Shown piece after piece: positions 1-9,641 of a stretch of DNA of 64,000 bases. The notes beneath the pieces were generated by a model that was not told where the DNA came from, did not search any database, and was given only the letters and a program-made list of their open reading frames with translations. Within the stretch, counting starts at the first letter, position 1. Each line of letters opens with the position of its first letter. The stretch comes from CAYYJS01 sp964472315 (GTDB lineage Bacteria > Verrucomicrobiota > Kiritimatiellia > UBA8416), in contig CAYYJS010000005.1 in assembly GCA_964472315.1 (NCBI GenBank), forward strand, positions 34,462 through 98,461, read 5' to 3'. A program made the translations under genes and the position numbers.

Positions 1-399
1 CCATCGGGCACCCCGGCTGACGTCAACTGCGATGCCGACCATCTGGCCGCCCTGTTCGGGATCTTGATCAAAAACGCCATCGACTACTCGCCGACAAACT
101 CGAACGTCCTAATCGGCGTCGCACGCGCGGGCACGCTCGTGACCGCGCAGGTCAAGGATCACGGCATCGGCATCCGCAAAGACGTTCAGAAGAGGATCTT
201 CGAAGAGTTCTTCCGGACAAATGAGGCGGCCGAGCAGGAACCGAACGGCTCCGGACTCGGACTGGCTATCGCTTCGCATATCGCCAAGCTGCACGGATTC
301 CGAATCCGCTTGCACAGCACGGTCGGCAAGGGTTCCACGTTCTCCCTGCTCATGCCGGCTGCATCAGGTGCAAGGATCGTCAGCCCATCAACTCGTTGA
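1..399 (+). CDS. Sensor histidine kinase, C-terminal fragment (cut by window edge)
   Basis: The frame is open from base 1 and ends with TGA at 397-399, so only the last 132 residues are present. They form a GHKL ATP-binding domain: an N-box with LIKNAIDYSP, a G1 box with KDHGIGI, an F-box with IFEEFFR and a G2 box with GSGLGLAI. The sensor part and phospho-accepting histidine lie outside the window. It overlaps the convergent response-regulator gene by 20 bp, so the two stop regions are shared. The domain assignment is firm; the signal it senses is unknown. Confidence 0.9.
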   Translation, partial: PSGTPADVNCDADHLAALFGILIKNAIDYSPTNSNVLIGVARAGTLVTAQVKDHGIGIRKDVQKRIFEEFFRTNEAAEQEPNGSGLGLAIASHIAKLHGFRIRLHSTVGKGSTFSLLMPAASGARIVSPSTR

Positions 400-772
400 C
401 TTTGGCGATAAGCGCTTCAGGCGCGATCGGTTTCTCCACGAAGGCTTCGACCGGCAGGAACGCATCATCCCGGTCGTGATCCGAGAATTTGCCCGGATAC
501 AAGGCCCGCTCGTTGATCGCCGACAACATCAGGATCGGAATTTTCGCGGTTACCTTGTCCGCGCGCAGATCCCGGGCGATCCGAAAACCGGATGACTCGT
601 CCTCTGGGAACATGACGTCGAGGATGATCACGCCGGGACGAGCCTTCTTGATGTTCTGCACGACGTTCTTGTCATCATACTGAAACTCGACGGCAAAACC
701 TTCCTTCTGGAGGATCAACGAAATGCTCTCCACGATGTCCCGGTCATCATCCACGACATAGACGCTCTTCAT
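380..772 (-). CDS. Single-domain response regulator (CheY-like receiver)
   Basis: This 130-residue protein is a receiver domain with no output domain. The acidic pair is D8/D9, the phospho-acceptor is D52 (IILDVMFPED), the switch Ser is S84 (MLSA) and the conserved Lys is K114 (EKP). Between S84 and K114 there is a longer, charged loop (GKFSDHDRDD) than in CheY. The start ATG follows a good Shine-Dalgarno (GGGAGGGAGC). It converges on the kinase fragment at 1-399, which is a possible but unproven partner. It probably acts by protein contact or as a phosphorelay element. Confidence 0.88.
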   Translation of the reverse strand: MKSVYVVDDDRDIVESISLILQKEGFAVEFQYDDKNVVQNIKKARPGVIILDVMFPEDESSGFRIARDLRADKVTAKIPILMLSAINERALYPGKFSDHDRDDAFLPVEAFVEKPIAPEALIAKVNELMG

Positions 773-1094
773 GGTGCTCCCTCCCGCTTGCGCTTCATTT
801 CATACTGCCTTCCATCCGCAACCCCCAACCTACGCAAGCCTTTTACCAAACCGGAGCCCGGAAGGCAAGAACGCCCTGCGGACAGAACGTCCTGCGGACG
901 ACCTGCGGCCCCGAAACCGCAACAACTTCTCCAACCACGCCGCCCTTCGGACCCGCGCCATCGAGCCGCCACACCGCGCGCCGGAACGTACGTCGCGCAA
1001 TCGCCGGGAAAATATCAGGTCGCACCCGATCAAAAAAAAGAGGCGCAGCGTTGTCGCTTCGCCTCTCCTGCACGCAAGCCGGGGTTTGCAGCCC
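773..1094. other. Intergenic stretch between response regulator and rplQ
   Basis: I see no convincing gene in these 322 bases. Towards 1032-1066 they hold the intrinsic terminator of the ribosomal superoperon. Around 880-920 a CCTGCGGAC word recurs two to three times, which may be a small decayed repeat. The promoter of the response regulator should lie near 790-850 on the minus strand, but no good -35/-10 pair stands out. Confidence 0.5.
1032..1066 (-). terminator. Intrinsic terminator after rplQ
   Basis: Read on the minus strand, AGAGGCG-A-AGCG, loop ACAA, CGCT-G-CGCCTCT is followed at once by eight T residues. The stem has 11 pairs with one A/G mismatch. It starts about 30 bases after the rplQ stop and is the only clear factor-independent terminator seen in the 30-kb ribosomal run. 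Confidence 0.88.
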
Positions 1095-1493
1095 TCAGGC
1101 TTCGGCTGGCACGGGTTGCCTCTCGGCCACTTCGGTCTTGGGCGAAACCCATTCGAGTATCGCCATCTCCGAACTGTCGCTCGTCCGCCGCCCCAACTTT
1201 AAGATCCGAGTGTATCCGCCACTGCGACCGGCCATCAACGGCACAATCTCCGAAAACAGCGATTCAACAGGCTCCTGGTGACCCAATAGCCCGATCGCAC
1301 GTCGCCTCGCCGCCAGTGTCCCGCAACGGCCCAGCGTAACCATCTTCTCCGCCATCGATCGCGCAATCCGCGCCTTCGGCAGCGTTGTGGTGATGCGCTT
1401 CTGCTTAATCAGGTTACACACCAAGCTGGCGACAAGCGCCCGCTGGTGCCCCGATGACCGACCCAGTTTCTTGCTGCTATTCTTGTGTCGCAT
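1095..1493 (-). CDS. rplQ: Ribosomal protein bL17
   Basis: Large-subunit protein bL17 lies near the peptide exit tunnel. The 132-residue product opens with the family signature MRHKNSSKKLGRSSGHQRAL and contains the AEKMVTLG segment. Length fits the family (about 120-135), with a short extra C-terminal tail (ERQPVPAEA). It is the last gene of the superoperon, 14 bp after rpoA, and is followed by an intrinsic terminator. Confidence 0.96.
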   Translation of the reverse strand: MRHKNSSKKLGRSSGHQRALVASLVCNLIKQKRITTTLPKARIARSMAEKMVTLGRCGTLAARRRAIGLLGHQEPVESLFSEIVPLMAGRSGGYTRILKLGRRTSDSSEMAILEWVSPKTEVAERQPVPAEA

Positions 1494-1507
1494 GGTTCAG
1501 ATCAACC

Positions 1508-2503
1508 TCATTCGTTCGTCCCGAGAATATCCTGATCGAACGTCATCCCAAGACTCAGGCCAAGCTCGGAAAGCTTCGCCTTGATTTCGTTCAGGGACTT
1601 CTTTCCGAAATTGCGGTACTTGAGCATATCGGCCTCGCTCTTCTGAGCGAGTTCGCCGACTGTCGTGATATTCGCGTTGTTCAGGCAATTGGCGGCACGC
1701 ACGCTGAGCTCGATCTCGTTTACACTCATCGCCAGTTTCTTCCGCAATTGCTCCCGCTGTGCGTCCTGCTCCTTCTCGTTCTCCTCGAACTCGACGACAT
1801 CCTCGCTGTAGTTCACGAAAACGTCGAGATGGTGACGCAGAACCGCCGCCGAGATCGTCAGCGCATCCTCGGCCGTAACCCGACCATCGGTCCACACTTC
1901 GATGACCAGTTTGTCATAGTCCGTGCGTTGCCCGACACGCGTGTGCTCGATCGCAAAATTAACACGCCGTACCGGCGAAAAGACCGAGTCGATCGGTATG
2001 CAGCCGATTTCCTGCTCGGGAGCCTTGTTCCACTCGGCCGGGCAGAACCCACGCCCGGTCTTGACCTCCAGCTCCATATCCAGAACACCGTCGGAACTCA
2101 GCGTCGCAATGTGCAGATCCGGATTGAGGATTTCGGCCACATTCTCGGTCTGAATATCGCGCGCCGTAACGGTCGCCGGCCCCTTGACCTTGACGCGAAA
2201 CGTCCGCGGCTCGCGCACGTGCGTCTTCAGCAGGACATCCTTCAGATTCAGGATGATATCCGTCACATCATCCACGACCCCCGGAATGCAGCAAAACTCA
2301 TGGTCGGCCCCCTGTATCCGAACCGCCGTTATCGCGGCACCCTCGATCGACGAGAGGAGAACCCGCCGCAGCGAATTGCCAATCGTTCGCCCGTACCCGA
2401 TCTCAAATGGCTCGGCAACAAACCGCGCGTAGGTGTCCGTCGCCGTCGTCTCATCCTTGACCACCCGCTTGGGCATCTCAAACCTGCTGATTCTTGTCGG
2501 CAT
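1508..2503 (-). CDS. rpoA: RNA polymerase subunit alpha
   Basis: Alpha dimerises to nucleate RNA polymerase assembly, and its C-terminal domain touches UP elements and activators. The 331-residue product has the N-terminal assembly domain (GYGRTIGNSLRRVLLSS near residue 40) and, after a charged linker, the C-terminal helix-hairpin-helix domain (NCLNNANITTVGELAQKSE, then KSLNEIKAKL). I chose ATG at 2503 because AGAGGA lies 6 bases upstream; an in-frame GTG at 2518 would sit over that Shine-Dalgarno. It lies between rpsK and rplQ. rpsD, usual between rpsK and rpoA, is absent. Confidence 0.97.
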   Translation of the reverse strand: MPTRISRFEMPKRVVKDETTATDTYARFVAEPFEIGYGRTIGNSLRRVLLSSIEGAAITAVRIQGADHEFCCIPGVVDDVTDIILNLKDVLLKTHVREPRTFRVKVKGPATVTARDIQTENVAEILNPDLHIATLSSDGVLDMELEVKTGRGFCPAEWNKAPEQEIGCIPIDSVFSPVRRVNFAIEHTRVGQRTDYDKLVIEVWTDGRVTAEDALTISAAVLRHHLDVFVNYSEDVVEFEENEKEQDAQREQLRKKLAMSVNEIELSVRAANCLNNANITTVGELAQKSEADMLKYRNFGKKSLNEIKAKLSELGLSLGMTFDQDILGTNE

Positions 2504-2572
2504 CGCTTTTCCTCTCACCTATGGCAAAAAAGTAAACCAAACGGATGCGCCGGGCCGCGCATGGCCGCCCAC

Positions 2573-3040
2573 CTAGACGCGCCGCCGCTTGCGGGCACGA
2601 CACCCGTTATGCGCAATCGGCGTCACATCCTTGATGATACTGATGTTCAGTCCTGCGGACTGCAGACCTCGAACGGCCGACTCGCGGCCGGCCCCCGCCC
2701 CCTGAACCCGCACCTCAACCTCGTGCATACCCCGCCCGATGGCCTGCCGGGCTGCATCCTGCGCCACGACCGTGGCGGCAAAAGCCGTGCTCTTGCGCGA
2801 TCCCTTGAACCCTGCGCGCCCGGAACTGCACCACGAAACACACCCGCCCCGCGTATCGGTGATCGATATGATCGTGTTGTTAAACGTGGCCGTGATGTGG
2901 GCGATGCCGGCCGGAACGTGCCGACCACGCATCTTTCTGCGCGCAGCGGAATCCATCTGCGGCTCAGCAGGGGACGTGTCACCCGCCACGACCTCGGTCG
3001 CGGACACGTCAGGTGTTTCTCTCTCTGTTTCGTCAGCCAT
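2573..3040 (-). CDS. rpsK: Ribosomal protein uS11 with acidic N-terminal extension
   Basis: Small-subunit platform protein. The core from about residue 37 is typical uS11 (GIAHITATFNNTIISITD, GFKGSRKSTAFAA, GLNISIIKDVTPIAHNGCR, basic tail RKRRRV). About 30 extra residues precede it, rich in Asp, Glu, Thr and Ala, making 155 residues against the usual 125-130. ATG at 3040 is preferred, with GGAG 11 bases upstream; a GTG at 3049 is possible. An acidic extension on a basic ribosomal protein is unusual. rpsM lies 19 bp upstream. Confidence 0.95.
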   Translation of the reverse strand: MADETERETPDVSATEVVAGDTSPAEPQMDSAARRKMRGRHVPAGIAHITATFNNTIISITDTRGGCVSWCSSGRAGFKGSRKSTAFAATVVAQDAARQAIGRGMHEVEVRVQGAGAGRESAVRGLQSAGLNISIIKDVTPIAHNGCRARKRRRV

Positions 3041-3059
3041 AGCGTTCACTTCTCCAAGC

Positions 3060-3458
3060 CTACGTCTTCTTCATCGCCGCACGAGTTTCCTTGTTGCGCA
3101 CAGCGCCGACCGTACGGCGCGGCCCTTTGCGCGTCCTGGCATTCGTCTTTGTCCGTTGCCCCCGGACCGGCAACCCACGGCGGTGCCGCAGCCCACGGTA
3201 GCTTCCGATGCCGATCAGACGCCGGATGTTCGACGTAACCTCGCGCCGCAAATCGCCTTCCGTACGGTATCCTTCCTGAATCACTCCCAACAGCACACGA
3301 AGCTCGTCCGGACTCAAATCGTCCGCCTTCTTCGCAGGATCCAGTTTCGCCTTCTCGACGATCTCTCGCGACTTCGCGGGGCCAATTCCATAGATGTACC
3401 GGAGCGCAAACTCGATGCGCTTATTTCCCGGTATGTCGACACCAAGCAACCTCGGCAT
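3060..3458 (-). CDS. rpsM: Ribosomal protein uS13
   Basis: Small-subunit head protein that contacts the large subunit and P-site tRNA. The 132-residue sequence shows the helix-hairpin-helix start (GVDIPGNKRIEFALRYIYGIG), RRLIGIGSYRGLRHRRGLPVRGQRT-type core and a basic tail (ARTRKGPRRTVG). The start at 3458 follows AAGGAGAAGTGGC directly. The upstream in-frame GTG at 3479 would include the Shine-Dalgarno and is rejected. Confidence 0.97.
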   Translation of the reverse strand: MPRLLGVDIPGNKRIEFALRYIYGIGPAKSREIVEKAKLDPAKKADDLSPDELRVLLGVIQEGYRTEGDLRREVTSNIRRLIGIGSYRGLRHRRGLPVRGQRTKTNARTRKGPRRTVGAVRNKETRAAMKKT

Positions 3459-3521
3459 GCCACTTCTCCTTACAGTCACGCACGGACGCTTACCGCGTTA
3501 CACGGCCGTCCGAACGTGAAC

Positions 3522-3635
3522 CTATCCCTGCCTCTGCTTGTGGCGCGGATTCGTGCAGATCACACGTACGATCCCCTTGCGGCGCACCACCTTACACTGC
3601 TCACAAATGCGTCGTACCGAACTTCTTACTTTCAT
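3522..3635 (-). CDS. rpmJ: Ribosomal protein bL36
   Basis: A 37-codon gene on the minus strand, found by reading the gap between rpsM and map. The product starts MKVRSSVRRICEQCKVVRRK and carries the zinc ligands C11, C14, C27 and H32, so it is the zinc-binding (C+) form of the smallest large-subunit protein. GAGG lies 7 bases before the ATG. Its place before rpsM is the classic one, but infA, often next to it, is not found. Confidence 0.95.
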   Translation of the reverse strand: MKVRSSVRRICEQCKVVRRKGIVRVICTNPRHKQRQG

Positions 3636-3718
3636 CGAATTTCCTCAAATCTCACAAAAACGCCGCAGAATACCGGATATCGATCCGTTCGTCTACAACA
3701 AAATGACACCACCACGCC

Positions 3719-4462
3719 TCACGCCGTTAAGATTTCGGCGCCATCCTCGCGCACCGCAATCGTATGCTCCGCATGGGCGGAAAAACGCGCGTCGCGCGTC
3801 ACAACCGTCCATCCATCCTTCAACACCCGGACCGCGGAGCCTCCCATGTTCACCATCGGTTCGATCGCCAACGTCATACCTGACCGCAGTCTCGGTCCCC
3901 TGCCCGGCACCCCGTAGTTCGGAATCTGCGGGTCCTCGTGCAGGTTCTTCCCGATTCCGTGGCCGACAAAGTCACGAACGACCGAAAAACCCTCCGCCTC
4001 AACCACCGCCTGTACGGCGTGCGAAACGTCCGACAAACGCCCGCCTGGACGTGCAAGGGCAATAGCGGCCGCCAAGGCACGCTCGGTTGTCCTTACCAGT
4101 CGTAACACCGCCGGGTCAGTCACACCGACCATCACCGTCGTCGCGGTGTCGCCGAAGTAGTCGCCGAACACCACGCCGACATCCAGACTGACGATGTCAC
4201 CCATGGCAATCCGCCTGTCAGACGGTATGCCGTGGACGACCTCTTCGTTGACAGAAACGCAAATCTGTCCCGGAAAACCCCGGTACCCGAGGAACGCGCT
4301 CTGGCCGCCCCCCTCGCGAATGAGTTGATCAGCATACTGGGCCAGCTCTAACGTCGTAACACCAGGCGTGACACGTCCTACAAGCGCGTCGCGCACACGC
4401 GACGCCAAACGACAGCTCTTCCGCATCCCCATCAGATCATGGTCACTCTTGACAATGATCAT
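3719..4462 (-). CDS. map: Methionine aminopeptidase, type I
   Basis: Removes the N-terminal Met from nascent proteins. The 247-residue pita-bread enzyme has all metal and catalytic residues: H77 (VVHGIPS), D94 (SLDVG), D105 (GDTATT), H168 (VGHGIGKNLHEDP), E201 (AIEPM) and E232 (AEHT). There is no N-terminal zinc-finger extension, so it is type Ia. It lies between secY and rpmJ in the ribosomal run, a common location. adk, often between secY and map, is absent. Confidence 0.96.
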   Translation of the reverse strand: MIIVKSDHDLMGMRKSCRLASRVRDALVGRVTPGVTTLELAQYADQLIREGGGQSAFLGYRGFPGQICVSVNEEVVHGIPSDRRIAMGDIVSLDVGVVFGDYFGDTATTVMVGVTDPAVLRLVRTTERALAAAIALARPGGRLSDVSHAVQAVVEAEGFSVVRDFVGHGIGKNLHEDPQIPNYGVPGRGPRLRSGMTLAIEPMVNMGGSAVRVLKDGWTVVTRDARFSAHAEHTIAVREDGAEILTA

Positions 4463-4504
4463 CCTGGACCTTTCGCCGGCGCACGCCGATCATCCGCCGA
4501 CAGA

Positions 4505-5862
<1,358 letters not shown>

Positions 5863-5863
<1 letters not shown>

Positions 5864-6309
5864 CAGTTCGTCGCGACCTCACAGGTGCCGCCGGCGGCTT
5901 CAATCTTGGCCCGTGCCGAATCACTGAATGCCTGAACCTTGACCGTCAGCTTCTTCGTCAGTTCGCCACGGCCAAGCAACTTGATCCCGTCACATCGGCC
6001 TTTGGCCAGACCACGCCGACGAATAAGATCGACGGTAACCTCGGTGCCATCATCGAAGAGATCCAGCGCCCCGACATTCACCGGCAAATACTCCTGTCGC
6101 GCAGGATTCTTGAAGCCGCGTTTCGGCAAGCGACGGATCAAACGCATTTGACCGCCCTCGAAGCCGATCTTGTGCTTGTGACCCTTGCGGGCCATCTGTC
6201 CCTTGTGCCCCTTACCCGAAGTCTTGCCATGTCCGGAAGCGATACCGCGTCCCACGCGTTTACGCCGTTTCGTGGCACCGTCTGTCTTGCTGAGCGTATG
6301 CAGATTCAT
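5863..6309 (-). CDS. rplO: Ribosomal protein uL15
   Basis: Late-assembly large-subunit protein. The 148-residue sequence begins MNLHTLSKTDGATKRRKRVGRG and continues with the glycine- and arginine-rich extension SGHGKTSGKGHKGQ that enters rRNA, then the globular domain. It follows rpsE directly. rpmD (uL30), usual between them, is missing: only 25 bp separate rpsE and rplO. Confidence 0.97.
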
Positions 6310-6334
6310 GAGTGACCCTTCATCCGTCGGCGAC

Positions 6335-6826
6335 CTAGACCGCTTGACGAATCTCTTTGATTTCCGACCGCGAACGGAGCTTCAGCAGGGCATCGATCGT
6401 CGCCTTGACAACGTTGATCTTGTTGTTACTGCCCAAGGACTTGGCCAGTACATCCCGCACCCCGACCACTTCAAGCACCGCACGAACGCCGCCGCCCGCA
6501 ATCACGCCGGTGCCGGGACCGGCTGGACGCAGGAGCACGCGACCGCCATCGAACTCGCCGACGACCTCATGCGGAATCGTTCGATCCCGCATAACAACGG
6601 GAAACATCGAGCGCCGCGCCAAGTCGCCGCCCTTCGAAATCGCATCGGCTACTTCGTTGGCCTTGCCAAACCCGAAGCCCACCATGCCGTTGCGGTTACC
6701 GACGACCACCACGGCACTGAAACTAAACCGCCGGCCACCCTTGACAACCTTGGAGCAGCGATTCACGAAGACCACGCGCTCCTCCAGTTCCGATTGCGGC
6801 GCGCCCTTATCGTCTTTGAAGCTCAC
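6335..6826 (-). CDS. rpsE: Ribosomal protein uS5
   Basis: Small-subunit protein near the mRNA entry and decoding site. The 163 residues show the double-stranded RNA-binding half (ERVVFVNRCSKVVKGGRRFSF) and the C-terminal half (GTGVIAGGGVRAVLEVVGV, DVLAKSLGSNNKINVVKA). The start codon is GTG with GGAGGAGAA just before it, and it overlaps the rplR stop by 4 bases (GTGA). Confidence 0.97.
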   Translation of the reverse strand: MSFKDDKGAPQSELEERVVFVNRCSKVVKGGRRFSFSAVVVVGNRNGMVGFGFGKANEVADAISKGGDLARRSMFPVVMRDRTIPHEVVGEFDGGRVLLRPAGPGTGVIAGGGVRAVLEVVGVRDVLAKSLGSNNKINVVKATIDALLKLRSRSEIKEIRQAV

Positions 6827-7188
6827 TTCTCCTCCTTCTTGTCCGTCAGCCCGGCTTCGATCGCGCCCTCAACCACAGCCTTCACACGGCCTCGATAGGC
6901 AAAACCGCCGCGGTCGACAACGAACCGCGAAATTCCGCGCTCCTTCGCCATGGCACCGATTCGCGCACCAAGCGTCTTCGCGGCGGCAACATTGTTCCCG
7001 CTCCGCTCAGCACCTTCCGTGGACGCGCCGACGATGGTTGCCGCCGCCTCGTCATCGATGAACTGCACGTGGATGTGGCGGTTGGATACCATGATGGCCA
7101 ATCGCGGACAACTTGCCGTCCCGTTGATCTTCCGCCGGATCCGGCGGTGCCGCCTCGCCCGAAAATCCTGTCTCGTCTTCAACTTCAT
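6823..7188 (-). CDS. rplR: Ribosomal protein uL18
   Basis: Binds 5S rRNA in the central protuberance. The 121-residue product has the basic N-terminal tail (KTRQDFRARRHRRIRRKING), RLAIMVSNRHIHVQFIDD and the C-terminal FVVDRGGFAYRGRVKAVVEGA signature. Stop and rpsE start overlap, so translation is probably coupled. Confidence 0.97.
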   Translation of the reverse strand: MKLKTRQDFRARRHRRIRRKINGTASCPRLAIMVSNRHIHVQFIDDEAAATIVGASTEGAERSGNNVAAAKTLGARIGAMAKERGISRFVVDRGGFAYRGRVKAVVEGAIEAGLTDKKEEK

Positions 7189-7214
7189 GGTGCTTCGTCC
7201 CTGCTCGCAACCGA

Positions 7215-7745
7215 TTAGGCTACGGTCTTGCCGACTTTGCGGCGTACATGCTCGCCCTTGTAGCGGACACCCTTGCCCTTGTAGGGCTCAGCCGGATAGA
7301 ACGCACGGATCCGCGCCGCCGCTTCCCCGACCTGCTCCTTGTCCGCCCCCGCAACATTAACTTCGGTATTGTTGTTTACGGTAATCGTCAGGCCGGCAGG
7401 AATACGGTACTCGACCGGGCTCGCAAACCCAAGCGATAGGCTCAGGACCTGCCCCTGCACGGATGCACGAAAACCAACACCCTGTATCTCCAAGTCTCTT
7501 CGGTACCCCTTCGAGACACCTTCGACCATATTCGCGATCAGGCTGCGACTGAGACCGTGAAACGGCTTCGCATCGTCACCCTCTCGCATCACGACAACGG
7601 CGTCACCGGCAACGCGCGCACTGATGGCGCGCGGCAGTTGCCGACTCAGATCCCCCTTGGGGCCCTTCACGTCGACACGTGAGCCTACGACCGTCACGGT
7701 GACCCCGGACGGTATTCCAACCGGCTTCTCTCCAATTCGCGACAT
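7215..7745 (-). CDS. rplF: Ribosomal protein uL6
   Basis: Large-subunit protein by the sarcin-ricin loop. The 176 residues form two repeated uL6 domains. The start MSRIGEKPVGIPSGVTVTV and the C-terminal signature PAEPYKGKGVRYKGEHVRRKVGK are diagnostic. GGAG lies 7 bases before ATG. It lies between rpsH and rplR as in the spc operon. Confidence 0.97.
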   Translation of the reverse strand: MSRIGEKPVGIPSGVTVTVVGSRVDVKGPKGDLSRQLPRAISARVAGDAVVVMREGDDAKPFHGLSRSLIANMVEGVSKGYRRDLEIQGVGFRASVQGQVLSLSLGFASPVEYRIPAGLTITVNNNTEVNVAGADKEQVGEAAARIRAFYPAEPYKGKGVRYKGEHVRRKVGKTVA

Positions 7746-7759
7746 CGATCAACTCCCCA

Positions 7760-8155
7760 TCACCAAACTGTGCAAAGCACCTCGCCGCCCACATTCTTCT
7801 GACGGGCATCCCGATCCGTCATGATACCGGCCGACGTGCTCACGATGGCGACTCCGAGACCACCCAGCACCTTCGGAATCTCGGATACATTGCAGTAACG
7901 ACGCAACCCTCCGCAGCTCTCTCGGCGCAGACCGCGAATCACCGGCTCATTGCCCGATGTATACTTCAGGTAAACCGTTAGCATTTTGCGCAAACCACCT
8001 TCCGCCGTGTAGTCCGCAATATAGCCTTCGTTCTTAAGTATCCGCGCCACGTCGCCCTTCACTCTGGAATGCGGCATCGCAACCGTCTTGTGCCCCGCTG
8101 CCTGCGCATTACGAATGCGCGTCAGCATGTCGGCCACTGGGTCAGACAAACTCAT
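7760..8155 (-). CDS. rpsH: Ribosomal protein uS8
   Basis: Binds the central domain of 16S rRNA; in E. coli it also represses the spc operon. The 131-residue product starts SLSDPVADMLTRIRNAQAAGH and ends with VSTSAGIMTDRDARQKNVGGEVLCTVW, both strong family signatures. GAGGAG precedes the ATG. Whether it autoregulates here cannot be seen. Confidence 0.97.
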   Translation of the reverse strand: MSLSDPVADMLTRIRNAQAAGHKTVAMPHSRVKGDVARILKNEGYIADYTAEGGLRKMLTVYLKYTSGNEPVIRGLRRESCGGLRRYCNVSEIPKVLGGLGVAIVSTSAGIMTDRDARQKNVGGEVLCTVW

Positions 8156-8167
8156 ACATGCTCCTCG

Positions 8168-8353
8168 CTACCAACTGGCCCTGGTCACGCCCGGAATCTG
8201 CGCCGTCTGCGCCAGTTCCCTAAAACAGATACGGCATAGCCCAAACTTGCGGATATAGGCGCGTGGACGCCCGCAGCGTTTGCAGCGGTTGTAGCGCCGT
8301 GCGCTGAATTTCGGCTCTCGCTTTGCCTTGGCAATCAATGATTTCTTAGCCAA
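8168..8353 (-). CDS. rpsN: Ribosomal protein uS14, zinc-binding type
   Basis: A 61-residue uS14 of the short C+ (type Z) form, with a zinc knuckle C24, C27, C40 and C43 (YNRCKRCGRPRAYIRKFGLC, then RICF). The start codon is TTG with GGAGGA six bases upstream. It lies between rplE and rpsH as usual. Confidence 0.96.
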   Translation of the reverse strand: MAKKSLIAKAKREPKFSARRYNRCKRCGRPRAYIRKFGLCRICFRELAQTAQIPGVTRASW

Positions 8354-8367
8354 TGCCTGTCCTCCAC

Positions 8368-8904
8368 TTAACTTTTCGCGAATGGCACGCCCAGCAGCGC
8401 GAGCAATTCCTTCGCTTCCCGATCAGTCGTCGCCGACGTCACGATCGTGATGTCCATCCCTTGTACCGGTCCGCTATGGTTTGCATCGATCTCCGGGAAA
8501 ATCGTCTGCTCTGACAGCCCGACGGAGAAATTCCCCCTACCATCGAAACCTTTTGCCGAAATCCCGCGAAAGTCGCGGATGCGCGGCAGTGCCACATTGA
8601 TCAACCGGTCGAGAAAATCGAACATCCGATCATGCCGCAACGTGACCTTGGCGCCGACACTCATCCCTTCACGCAGCTTGAAGTTCGAAATGCTCTTGCG
8701 CGCCTTCGTCACCACGGGTTTCTGACCCGTAATCGTGGCCAAGTCCTCGACGATGCTCTTCATCGCATCCTTGTCCTGAATCCCCATGCCCATGTTCACG
8801 ACAACCTTCTCAACCCGCGGCACCATCATCGGGTTGCGCAGGTCAAGTCGCTCCTTGAGCGCGGGCACTACGTCCGTCACATATTTTTCTTTCAGGCTTG
8901 GCAT
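8368..8904 (-). CDS. rplE: Ribosomal protein uL5
   Basis: Binds 5S rRNA and contacts P-site tRNA. The 178-residue product includes PMMVPRVEKVVVNMGMG, ISNFKLREGMSVGAKVTLR and FPEIDANHSGPVQGMDITIVT, all typical. I use ATG at 8904 with GAGG six bases before it; a TTG at 8916 would overlap this Shine-Dalgarno. Confidence 0.96.
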   Translation of the reverse strand: MPSLKEKYVTDVVPALKERLDLRNPMMVPRVEKVVVNMGMGIQDKDAMKSIVEDLATITGQKPVVTKARKSISNFKLREGMSVGAKVTLRHDRMFDFLDRLINVALPRIRDFRGISAKGFDGRGNFSVGLSEQTIFPEIDANHSGPVQGMDITIVTSATTDREAKELLALLGVPFAKS

Positions 8905-8912
8905 CGTGACCC

Positions 8913-9233
8913 TCAACTATCGAAAACGTGATTGGAGGACTTGCTCTTGCGAACCGAATGGCCATCGGTGCGAACGCGACTGACCCGTACGCCTTTTTTC
9001 AGCGTGGGGTCGTACGGCATCAGGTTCGAAAGCGCGATCGGTGCCTCCTTCGGAACAAAACCGCCTTGCGCATTGTCCGGCGACCGCCGGACACTCTTCT
9101 TCACAAGGTTCAATCCCTCGACGATCGCACGCCCCTTCACCGGATCGACCGCGAGCACCCGCCCCGTCTTACCCGCCCCCACGCCGGAAATCGCGATCAC
9201 CTCGTCGCCTTTTCTAATTCTGCTGATACTCAC
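8913..9233 (-). CDS. rplX: Ribosomal protein uL24
   Basis: Assembly-initiator protein of the large subunit. The 106-residue product has the KOW motif near its start (KGDEVIAISGVGAGKTGRVLAVDP) and the GLNLVKKSVRRSPDNAQGGFVPKEAPI core. It starts with GTG. Confidence 0.95.
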   Translation of the reverse strand: MSISRIRKGDEVIAISGVGAGKTGRVLAVDPVKGRAIVEGLNLVKKSVRRSPDNAQGGFVPKEAPIALSNLMPYDPTLKKGVRVSRVRTDGHSVRKSKSSNHVFDS

Positions 9234-9254
9234 CTGTTCACCCCGTCCTGTAAC

Positions 9255-9620
9255 TTATAGCACCTCGGGTGCGAGCGACACAACCTTCATGAAGTTCTTG
9301 TCGCGCAGTTCCCGAGCCACCGGGCCGAAAATCCGCGAGCCGATGGGGTTCTTGTTGTTGTCGATGATTACGACGGCATTGTTGTCGAACCGCAGCGTCG
9401 AACCATCCTCGCGCAGCAAGGGGTGCTTCGTCCGGACGATCAGTGCCGTGCAGACCTGCCCCTTCTTGACTACGCCGCCGGGCTGCGCCTCCTTCACCGC
9501 GACCTTGATGATGTCGCCGACATACGCATATTGCTTGCGTTGGCCCAGAATCCGGAAACACCGTGCACTCTTCGCACCTGTATTGTCCGCCACGACCAGG
9601 TTGGTTTCTTCGGTAATCAT
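9255..9620 (-). CDS. rplN: Ribosomal protein uL14
   Basis: Large-subunit interface protein that also binds the silencing factor RsfS. The 121 residues read MITEETNLVVADNTGAKSAR at the start and contain the signature FDNNAVVIIDNNKNPIGSRI, ending in SLAPEVL. GGAGGAAC lies upstream of the ATG. Length is one residue from the family norm. Confidence 0.97.
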   Translation of the reverse strand: MITEETNLVVADNTGAKSARCFRILGQRKQYAYVGDIIKVAVKEAQPGGVVKKGQVCTALIVRTKHPLLREDGSTLRFDNNAVVIIDNNKNPIGSRIFGPVARELRDKNFMKVVSLAPEVL

Positions 9621-9641
9621 TTCGCTTGGGTTCCTCCCGGG

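Noticed and set aside
880..920. Short direct repeats CCTGCGGAC, considered as a CRISPR-like or iteron array
   Set aside because: Only two to three short imperfect copies with irregular spacing; no array.
1454..3238. Very long plus-strand open frame opposite rpoA, rpsK and rpsM
   Set aside because: It is the antisense shadow of three certain genes on the minus strand, a common effect of high GC.
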